Part shown: positions 53,684-60,138 of the stretch, piece by piece | Layout: every line of letters starts with the position of its first letter | How positions within the stretch are numbered: the stretch's first letter is position 1 | Assembly (NCBI GenBank): GCA_965214565.1 | Contig: OZ243951.1 | Coordinates: forward strand, 1,550,001 to 1,614,000 | DNA: 64,000 nt | Direction: 5' to 3' | Source of the DNA: VXYK01 sp965214565 | GTDB taxonomy: Bacteria; Actinomycetota; Acidimicrobiia; Acidimicrobiales; Aldehydirespiratoraceae | Translations under genes and position numbers: made by a program | The notes under the pieces: model-generated | Seen by the model: only the letters and a program-made list of their open reading frames with translations | Told to the model about the DNA's origin: nothing | Databases searched by the model: none

Positions 53684-54633
53684 GCCCGAAGAAGCACCCG
53701 GGAAACAGACCAGGGCGCGGACCACGGGGCGGTGGCGGGCGACCGGGGCCCGGTGCGCCCGGACGATCCAAGGGTCAACGCCGCAGCGCCTCGGGTGGTC
53801 GGCCGAATCGTCGCCAGGGACAACGCGGGACGACGCCGTACCGGGACGATCCGATCAACCGTGGCCGTGGACCTACTCTGGGTGGTGATCAGGTGGAGGG
53901 CCGTCATGCGGTCAGGGAGCTGTTGCTGGCGGGGACTCGACGCACCCGCGAGGTCGTGTTGGCGGGCGACCTTGACGAGGCACCGATCCTCGGGGACATC
54001 ATCGACCTGGCCGATGAGAACAAAGTGCCTATCCGGGAGTTGGCCCGGAGCAAGTTCGAGTCGATGACGCGTACTGGCGCATCGCAGGGTGTTTTGGCCA
54101 CCGCGGCACCGCTGCAGCCGACCGAATTGGTCGACCTGCTCTCGGAGGGCTCAGCCGATGACAAACCGTTCCTGCTGCTGCTCGACGGCATCACCGATCC
54201 TCAGAATCTCGGGGCGATCCTGCGTACGGCGGAGTGTGCTGGGGTGACCGGGGTGGTGCTGCCTCGACATCGTGCGGCGCACATAACTCCGTCGGTGACG
54301 AAGGCCGCTGCGGGGGCGATCGAGCATCTGCGCATGGCGTTGGTCGGAGGGTTGCCGACCGCGATGCAGACGTTGAGCGACCACGGCGTATGGACTGTCG
54401 GCCTCGATGCGGCTGGTGACCAGACCATTCATCGTCTGACCGTTGCGGATGAGCCGATTGCCCTCGTGTTGGGCGCCGAAGGCTCGGGGTTGAGCCGCCT
54501 AGTCCGTCAGCGCTGCGACGCCCTGGCTTCGATTCCGTTGCAGGGTGCGCTCGGGTCTCTCAACGTCTCGGCCGCTGCTGCGGTGGCCTGCTTTGAGATC
54601 TTGTCGCGTCGCACCGGCCAGCCGAGCGAATAG
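53680..54633 (+). CDS. rlmB: 23S rRNA (guanosine-2'-O)-methyltransferase, SpoU family
   Basis: 317 residues. A basic, Gly/Arg-rich disordered N-terminus of about 65 residues precedes the substrate-binding domain (VEGRHAVRELLLAG) and the SPOUT knot: LLDGITDPQNLGAILRTAECAGVTGVVLP, LVLGAEGSGLSRLVRQ and IPLQGALGSLNVSAAAAV. Methylates a guanosine 2'-OH of 23S rRNA (G2251 in E. coli numbering). Confidence 0.92.
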   Translation: MSPKKHPGNRPGRGPRGGGGRPGPGAPGRSKGQRRSASGGRPNRRQGQRGTTPYRDDPINRGRGPTLGGDQVEGRHAVRELLLAGTRRTREVVLAGDLDEAPILGDIIDLADENKVPIRELARSKFESMTRTGASQGVLATAAPLQPTELVDLLSEGSADDKPFLLLLDGITDPQNLGAILRTAECAGVTGVVLPRHRAAHITPSVTKAAAGAIEHLRMALVGGLPTAMQTLSDHGVWTVGLDAAGDQTIHRLTVADEPIALVLGAEGSGLSRLVRQRCDALASIPLQGALGSLNVSAAAAVACFEILSRRTGQPSE

Positions 54634-54656
54634 CGCCCGTTCCGACTTGCCCGGCT

Positions 54657-54730
54657 CCGACTGGCGGCTAGTCGGGGTCTGATTGGCGGTTGGTCGGGTC
54701 TGACTGGTTGTTGGTCTCGGTCCGACTAGT
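54657..54730. repeat. Imperfect tandem repeat of 21-22 bases, each unit foldable, between convergent genes
   Basis: Units 54657-54678, 54679-54699 and 54700-54721, plus a partial fourth. Unit 1 folds as CCGACT-GGCGGCT-AGTCGG (6-bp stem, 7-base loop); unit 2 keeps the stem with G-U pairs; unit 3 is more degenerate. Located between the stops of rlmB and the MDR gene, so it may act as a bidirectional terminator. Confidence 0.6.
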
Positions 54731-55835
54731 CCGGGATCGTGATGACGATGCTGCCGACGTGGTCCTTGGACCCGAACGCTTCTTGTGCGTCGTGGATCTG
54801 TTCGAGCGGGAAGGTGTTACCGACCACCGGTTGAATTCGCCCCGCTTCGATGTAGCCGACCAGGTCGGCGAAGACTCTCGGCTCGTAGATCGTGGCTCCG
54901 TGGAGTTGCAGGTCACGTAGGTAGAGGGTGCGCAGGTCCAGGTCCACGATCGGGCCGGCGATGGCGCCGGAGGTGACGTATCGGCCGCCTCGTTTGAGTC
55001 CTTCGAGCCAGCCTCCGAAGTCGGCCCCGCCGACGATGTCGGCGACCGCGTCGAAAGGCCCTCCGTTGGTTTTGACCGCGGCGGCGACCGAGTCGTCGGT
55101 CTCGCGGGCGACGGCCGCGTCAGCCCCGAGTTCGAGGACTCGCTCCAGCTTGGAGGCACCGGCCACCGCCACGACACCGGCACCACGCAGCTTGGCGAGT
55201 TGCACGAGGGCGCTGCCGACTCCACCCGACGCGCCCGGAACCGCGATGGTCTCGCTGGCCCCCAGCCCGATCCGTTGCAGCATGTGCTCGGCTGTGGACC
55301 AGGAGCATGCGAACGAGGCCAACTCCACATCGGACAGCTCAGTGGAGACGGGATATGTGTTCTCGCCCGGCACCGCGCAGTACTGCGCGAAGCCTCCGTC
55401 CCGTTCGCTGCCCAGGTAACCGGCGAGTTCGCGATCGTCGGGTAAGCGCCGGTCCCGAATCCAGGGGTCCACCAGCACTCGGGAACCGAGGAGGCTGTCG
55501 TCGGCCCCTTCACCGATCACAACGACCACCCCGGCGATGTCCGCGCCCTGGATGCGGGGGTAGGCGAGCCCTTCTCGGCCCCAGCCCACATCGTCGAGGT
55601 CCGCCTCAGCGAAGCCGTCACCGGACGTGCCTGCTGAGACCGAACGGCTGTACCAGCCGACCCGGGTGTTGATGTCGGTGTTGTTGACCCCGCACGCCGA
55701 CACCCGCACCAGCACGTCGCGGGGGCCGGGCCGGGGAACGGGCACGTCGTCGCGCACTTCGAGCATTTCGGGTCCGCCCGTGCCGAGCAGCAGCGCCGCC
55801 CGCATTGTTGTTGGAATCGCCTGGTCTGTTGTCAC
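54726..55835 (-). CDS. Zinc-independent alcohol dehydrogenase/quinone oxidoreductase, MDR superfamily
   Basis: 369 residues if started at GTG 55835; ATG 55805 (MRAALLLGTGG) and ATG 55877 are alternatives. N-terminal GroES fold (VPVPRPGPRDVLVRVSACGVNNTDINTRVG), Rossmann motif VPGASGGVGSALVQLAKLRGA, and KTNGGPFDAVADIVGG. The usual structural-zinc cysteines are missing. An imperfect duplication of the start region lies upstream and confuses the choice of start. Substrate unknown. Confidence 0.83.
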   Translation of the reverse strand: MTTDQAIPTTMRAALLLGTGGPEMLEVRDDVPVPRPGPRDVLVRVSACGVNNTDINTRVGWYSRSVSAGTSGDGFAEADLDDVGWGREGLAYPRIQGADIAGVVVVIGEGADDSLLGSRVLVDPWIRDRRLPDDRELAGYLGSERDGGFAQYCAVPGENTYPVSTELSDVELASFACSWSTAEHMLQRIGLGASETIAVPGASGGVGSALVQLAKLRGAGVVAVAGASKLERVLELGADAAVARETDDSVAAAVKTNGGPFDAVADIVGGADFGGWLEGLKRGGRYVTSGAIAGPIVDLDLRTLYLRDLQLHGATIYEPRVFADLVGYIEAGRIQPVVGNTFPLEQIHDAQEAFGSKDHVGSIVITIPD

Positions 55836-55918
55836 GGGTTCGCCTATCGCAGTTTCGGTATGGACCGTCGTGTACACATTGTTGTCGGCATTGCCTGGTG
55901 TGTTGTCATGGGTTCGCC
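55803..55918. repeat. Direct repeat of 42 bases duplicating the translation-start region of the MDR gene
   Basis: Copies at 55803-55844 and 55877-55918 share 37 of 42 bases. On the minus strand each copy reads GGCGAACCC-(A/G)TGACAACA, so each carries a potential start. The upstream copy has ATG with a G-rich Shine-Dalgarno but leads into only a 21-codon frame (MTTHQAMPTTM...); the downstream copy's GTG leads into the enzyme. Confidence 0.75.
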
Positions 55919-56072
55919 CCCCTGGTTCGGCTTTTGCTCACCTGTTGCGCCGTCCCTCCGGTCCGTGCGGATGATATAGCCCCGACCGGTGGTGCTGCCC
56001 CGGTTTGAGCGCTTCGGGCACGGTATCTTTGCGTATTCGCTCGGCGGGCCGCCGAGGTGATCAGGACGGACG

Positions 56073-56822
56073 ATGGCTGGACCGCCTTCAGAGAACATGG
56101 ATCCCACAGGCGACGGGGCACGGCGTCGTCGGCGGCGCGACTGCCTGGTTGTGAGCCTTGCGGTCGGCGTCATCGGGGTGACCTTCGGGGTGTTCGCCGA
56201 GGCGGCGGGCTTTGATCTGCCCCGCATCGTGGTGATGTCGGCGTTGGTGTTCACGGGAGCTTCGCAGTTCGCGGCGGTGGGAGTGATCGACGACGGCGGG
56301 ACGGGCGGCGCGGCTGTCGGATCGGCTCTGTTGTTGGCGACCCGCAATGCGTTGTATGGGCCGGTCGTGCGCAAGATGCTGCCCGACTCGACGTTGCCGA
56401 GGCTGGGAGCAGCCCACTTCGTGATCGATGAGACCACTGCCATGGCGGTTGCTCAACCGGACCGCCGCTCTGGTTGGGAAGCTTTCTGGTTCACGGGCAT
56501 GACGCTGTGGATCTGCTGGAACCTGGGCTCGTTGGCGGGTGCTGCGCTGGGTGGCGTCTTGAGCACTCCGGAGACTTGGGGGTTCGACGCGGCCTTCCCT
56601 GCGATCTTCGTTGCGCTGCTCGCCACTCATGTCCGTACTGCGGCCGGGCGTGTGGCGGCGGTTGCCGCGGCCGCCATCGCTCTGGGGGCGGTGCCGTTCA
56701 GCACTTCGGGCATCCCGATCCTGCTGGCCGTGTTTGCAGTGATACCGGCGTTGTACGTGCGTCACCGGTGGCCGAGCGACAGCGAGGGGCTGCTCGGCGG
56801 CGAAGCCGGAGGTCAACCGTGA
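56073..56822 (+). CDS. azlC: AzlC-family branched-chain amino acid exporter, large subunit
   Basis: 249 residues, several hydrophobic spans. LAVGVIGVTFGVFAEAAGFDLPRIVVMSALVFTGASQFAAVGVI is the AzlC signature, and ARNALYGPVVRKMLP (here ATRNALYGPVV) follows. It works with a small AzlD partner encoded next, overlapping by four bases. In Bacillus the pair exports branched-chain amino acids and analogues. Confidence 0.88.
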   Translation: MAGPPSENMDPTGDGARRRRRRDCLVVSLAVGVIGVTFGVFAEAAGFDLPRIVVMSALVFTGASQFAAVGVIDDGGTGGAAVGSALLLATRNALYGPVVRKMLPDSTLPRLGAAHFVIDETTAMAVAQPDRRSGWEAFWFTGMTLWICWNLGSLAGAALGGVLSTPETWGFDAAFPAIFVALLATHVRTAAGRVAAVAAAAIALGAVPFSTSGIPILLAVFAVIPALYVRHRWPSDSEGLLGGEAGGQP

Positions 56823-57118
56823 GCTGGCCCCTGATGATCGTGCTCGCCGCGGGTTCCTACGGCTTGAAGGTCCTGGGTGTGACGGCTCTAGGCGCGGTCG
56901 TGGAGCGCAGGCTGGGTCCGTTGGTGTCGTTGCTGCCGGCTGTTCTGTTCTCGGCGCTGATCGTAGTGATGACCTTCGAGACGGCGGGCGAGCTGGTCCT
57001 CGATGCAAGGGTCGTCGGCGTAGGTGTCGGCGCGCTGGCGGTCTGGCGCAAGGCCCCGTTGCTGGTGATAATTGTCGCCGCCATGTCAGTGACCGCCGCC
57101 CTCCGCTTGATCACCTAG
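56819..57118 (+). CDS. azlD: AzlD-domain membrane protein, small subunit
   Basis: 99 residues, GTG start in GTGA overlap with azlC. Three to four hydrophobic spans: WPLMIVLAAGSYGLKVLGVTAL, LLPAVLFSALIVVMTF and LLVIIVAAMSVTAALRLI. Matches AzlD in size and place. Confidence 0.87.
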   Translation: MSWPLMIVLAAGSYGLKVLGVTALGAVVERRLGPLVSLLPAVLFSALIVVMTFETAGELVLDARVVGVGVGALAVWRKAPLLVIIVAAMSVTAALRLIT

Positions 57119-57150
57119 CGGGAATGGGGGCGGGTAGCGCTCCGCCTTGC

Positions 57151-57375
57151 TCATAGTCCAAGTTCGAGTTCGTCTTTCGCTTCTGACACGGCGTTTCGAA
57201 TGGTCTCCGGGTCGATTCCTGTGAGGGGAAGCGCAGCCGCTGGGAGCGGTACGACCATGTAGCCGTTCATGTCTCCGATCGTCTCCCATTCCAGAGGATT
57301 GCTCCATGCGAGCCAAGCAGCGAGTGCGCAGGTGAGTCCGTCGAGCTTGTCCTCCAAATGCTTGAGGCTGCACAC
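57151..57375 (-). pseudogene. C-terminal fragment of a DUF429 protein
   Basis: 74 codons reading LKHLEDKLDGLTCALAAWLAW, then WETIGDMNGYMVVPLP, the recognisable end of DUF429 (predicted RNase H-fold nuclease). The rest of the gene (about 170 residues) is missing; a TGA lies directly upstream in the same frame. It abuts the NYN fragment at about 57375, indicating a deletion that joined two genes. Confidence 0.6.
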
Positions 57376-57475
57376 CTCTCAGGTCGAGCCACCGACTGCT
57401 CTTTAACTTCGCGTCGTGTAGGCCGTGGTAGAGGTTGAACCCGTCGATGTAGGCGATCACTCGTTCTGTTCTCAT
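57374..57475 (-). pseudogene. N-terminal fragment of a NYN (PIN-like) domain protein
   Basis: The first 34 codons (TERVIAYIDGFNLYHGLHDAK) are the typical start of NYN/LabA-type nucleases, with the first catalytic Asp in YIDGFN. Beyond SRWLDLRG the frame continues into unrelated sequence and the domain is lost; a functional protein has about 200 residues. Confidence 0.7.
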
Positions 57476-57558
57476 TGTTTCAATCTCATATTCTCGACGA
57501 TTTTCCTCGAAGGTGGTACCATGACTCCAACCCCGCCGGAGTGAGTAACCCCGGCCCT

Positions 57559-57592
57559 CGGCCCCGGCTTCGGCTGGGGCCGTCTAGCTTTT
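57559..57592 (+). terminator. Strong hairpin with UUCG tetraloop followed by a T-rich tail
   Basis: Ten base pairs CGGCCCCGGC / GCUGGGGCCG (one G-U) closed by UUCG, then TCTAGCTTTT. It looks like a rho-independent terminator read on the + strand. A seven-codon frame ATG...TGA (57521-57544) with GGTGG before it stands 14 bases upstream. Confidence 0.6.
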
Positions 57593-57698
57593 GGCGGCCA
57601 TTGAGTGCTGAGGACGAGGCTGGGTGGAATCTATAGGCTGCGGGAGACGGGGCGGTGTTGGCGTGGTTGTGATCAACGGCTCGGTGTGGCGCGTCCGC

Positions 57699-58856
57699 TT
57701 ACTTCTCGGGTCGCAGCAGGTGGAGCATCTGCTCTTTGCCGGCGTTCCCGAGGGGCTCGACTCCGTCCGTGGAACTCCATACGCCGGTGGTGCTGTCGAC
57801 GGCCCTGTAGATGTGGAGTGCCACATCACGAACTCTGTCGAGGTCTGTCATCCAACCGTGATCGTGGGCGCATTCCTGGAGATCGTCGGATCGGCGCTCG
57901 ACATGTTCAGCCCACCTCTCCATTACTGAAGGCGCAAGCAATGTGTCGGATTTGCTGCTGTTGACGCTCCGCGAAGTCATAACGAAGTTCTCGACCTGCG
58001 AGAGACGCGCCCGCGACCAGGGCACAACATGGTCGAGAGATTCGTTCCCGTGCGACAATCGGGTGCCTGTATAGATGCAGCGCCGGTCTTGAATGCGGAC
58101 GAGACGCTCACGCATCTCGGGCGGCGGCATGACCCTCTCCTTCCCGAACAGATGGGAGTAGACGTCGTCGACAGGCAGGTGAAGCTCCTCGCGATTGATT
58201 CTCATCACTGCTTGAGCGAACCGGAACTCAACCAGCGGACGCAGGACGCCCCCGAACTTCGTCAGGCTCTGCGCGACGCCCGGGAGCAGCGTCAGACCCG
58301 ACTTGTCTGGATTCAGGTTGTAGAGGAACGGTTCAGGGTCGCCGGGGAGTTTCTGAAGCAGGCGCACCGGGTTCTTCAACAGGGCGGCCCGGACACTCTT
58401 CAGCGCAGCCCCCAGCTCGTTCCTCCATCCCGAGTGCCGCCCGGCTTCTTCGACTCTCCGTTCAACGACGCCCAGAGGCTTGTCGCGCAGGTCCCCGAGC
58501 ATGTGGTCCTTCAGGGATTCGCGTAGTTGCTGGACCTCCTGCATGACTGTTGTGTCGTCGGCGATGGTGCCGTCGCCGCGCTGCTTGCGTGCGGAACTCT
58601 GGCGTAGCGTGACGCCGTCGTAGGGACGGGCGTGTTCCCAGTGGATCTCGAGATAGCGCTCCGCCACTGCATCCAGAGGAATGCTGGGGGACTGATCATC
58701 GACTGTCGGTGCCAGATCGAGCAGCGTGAGGAGCAGTCCGAGTTTGTTGGTGCCCGTCATGGAGGCACGGTCGAGGATCTCCAACACACCTTGAATCGGG
58801 TCCAACTGCTCACACCGACCAGAACTGGAGGAAGTCACAACCGCCGACCGTAGCAC
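57699..58856 (-). CDS. HNH endonuclease-domain protein
   Basis: 385 residues. The N-terminal two-thirds are helical and unrecognised. The C-terminal part has the HNH core: RRCIYTGTRLSHGNESLDHVVPWSR (His-Val-Val-Pro), then LSQVENFVMTSRSVNSSKSDTL with the Asn and His-equivalent Lys. Divergently transcribed from the GHKL/PRTase-like pair, with 250 bases between the start codons, so it could be their nuclease or an independent defence gene. Confidence 0.75.
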   Translation of the reverse strand: MLRSAVVTSSSSGRCEQLDPIQGVLEILDRASMTGTNKLGLLLTLLDLAPTVDDQSPSIPLDAVAERYLEIHWEHARPYDGVTLRQSSARKQRGDGTIADDTTVMQEVQQLRESLKDHMLGDLRDKPLGVVERRVEEAGRHSGWRNELGAALKSVRAALLKNPVRLLQKLPGDPEPFLYNLNPDKSGLTLLPGVAQSLTKFGGVLRPLVEFRFAQAVMRINREELHLPVDDVYSHLFGKERVMPPPEMRERLVRIQDRRCIYTGTRLSHGNESLDHVVPWSRARLSQVENFVMTSRSVNSSKSDTLLAPSVMERWAEHVERRSDDLQECAHDHGWMTDLDRVRDVALHIYRAVDSTTGVWSSTDGVEPLGNAGKEQMLHLLRPEK

Positions 58857-59103
58857 CGACCTCGGATGCGTAGATCAAGACGGCGACGCACATCCCAGAT
58901 CGTTGGCCGACGTGGACATGGATGTCGCCGGCGATCGAGCGATAGTCACGCGCGGTGAGTATCGCCAGAGATCGGGCTTATTGTCTTGGCTTGCGTTGCT
59001 TGTCACGGGTTCGGATGGAGGGCAGTCGAACCAAAGATCTGTAAGAGCCGTGCTATCATGCCGAGATGGCCTCGTCCATCAACTTCAAGGGACCCGAGGT
59101 AAC

Positions 59104-60123
59104 GTGATCGACCAAGACGAATCGCCCACGGCTAGAGGTTTTTCGTCCCCGCTCGATCTCAGCGACTCAAGCTCGACGGCCACAATCCAACCGGCGGATC
59201 TCGTGCAGGTTCTCTGGGTGTTGAGCACCCCTCAGCCGCCATCGAAGGTAGTCCTTCCCTCGTCGCTTCTGATTCGGCGACGGCTGGCCCGCGCTGGCCT
59301 CGTCTTTGCGGCCGACCGGCGTCAAGTCCCGTTGGAGATCGAGGGTAAACGCGTCTCGGTGTCCAAGGCGCTCGGTGTCAAGGCAGTCGGCCCGACGTTG
59401 CCCCTTGAACAGTTCGATCTCGAGACGTTGGATCGAACGAGAGTGATGCCCAGGCTTGAGAGCCGCAAGCCCCCGGCCCCGAATCCCAACGGCAGGCGGT
59501 ATTATTGGATTGACGGCTTGGGAGTTGCATCAGGCCACAAGGAGCGGGAGTCCTTCGACCGTCACTCCGATCAGTGCTTCTTCGAGTTGGTGGACAATGT
59601 GCATCGGTGGTCTCGAGCTGACCGGGCGCTTGCTGTCGTGAGTGCCACTGCTGGGGGAGGAGATGAGAGCCACAACCGGCTCCAGATCGTCGTTGCTGAC
59701 GACGGCGTCGGAATCGTGGGATCGGTGCGTCAGAAGGCGGACGCGCTGGCCGCGCGCGAACAGCAGGCCACCTGCCTCTCCGGCAGCTCCAAGACTGAAT
59801 CCAAGATTGCCGTGGACGTTGTCTCTGACCTGGTCCAGGCCGTGTTCGGTGCCCGAGCGGTTGTCGGAGCAAGGGGAGGTCACGGTCTCAGCACCATCGC
59901 AAAGTATGTGTCCCACTGGGAGGGCACCATGAATGTGATCTCGACTTTCGCCCCCAGTCGGGCCATGCATCACGGGCGACGCGGCCGGGCCGGAGAGTGG
60001 GTCCACCGCGAGTTCGAGCGTGAGGGCTTGCGCGGGACGTTGATCCATCTGACACTCGATGTCGTCAAGCCCGAAGCGAGCGACTCGTTGGCGTCTCTTC
60101 AGCACGCGCCAGCTGCGGTCTGA
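59104..60123 (+). CDS. GHKL (HATPase) ATP-binding protein of a two-gene accessory unit
   Basis: 339 residues from GTG 59104, with GAGGTAAC before it; the frame is open 201 bases further upstream, but that part is composition-poor. The GHKL fold is clear: N box CFFELVDNVHRWS (Glu161, Asn165), G1 box VVADDGVGI (Asp200), G2 box GARGGHGLSTIAKYV (residues 258-262). The N-terminal 100 residues contain a short winged-helix-like part. No histidine-kinase dimerisation domain or receiver, so it is not a standard sensor kinase; MORC/Hsp90-type conflict ATPases are closer. It is followed 15 bases later by the PRTase-like gene. Confidence 0.78.
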   Translation: MIDQDESPTARGFSSPLDLSDSSSTATIQPADLVQVLWVLSTPQPPSKVVLPSSLLIRRRLARAGLVFAADRRQVPLEIEGKRVSVSKALGVKAVGPTLPLEQFDLETLDRTRVMPRLESRKPPAPNPNGRRYYWIDGLGVASGHKERESFDRHSDQCFFELVDNVHRWSRADRALAVVSATAGGGDESHNRLQIVVADDGVGIVGSVRQKADALAAREQQATCLSGSSKTESKIAVDVVSDLVQAVFGARAVVGARGGHGLSTIAKYVSHWEGTMNVISTFAPSRAMHHGRRGRAGEWVHREFEREGLRGTLIHLTLDVVKPEASDSLASLQHAPAAV

Positions 60124-60138
60124 GGTATCGGATCAGGG

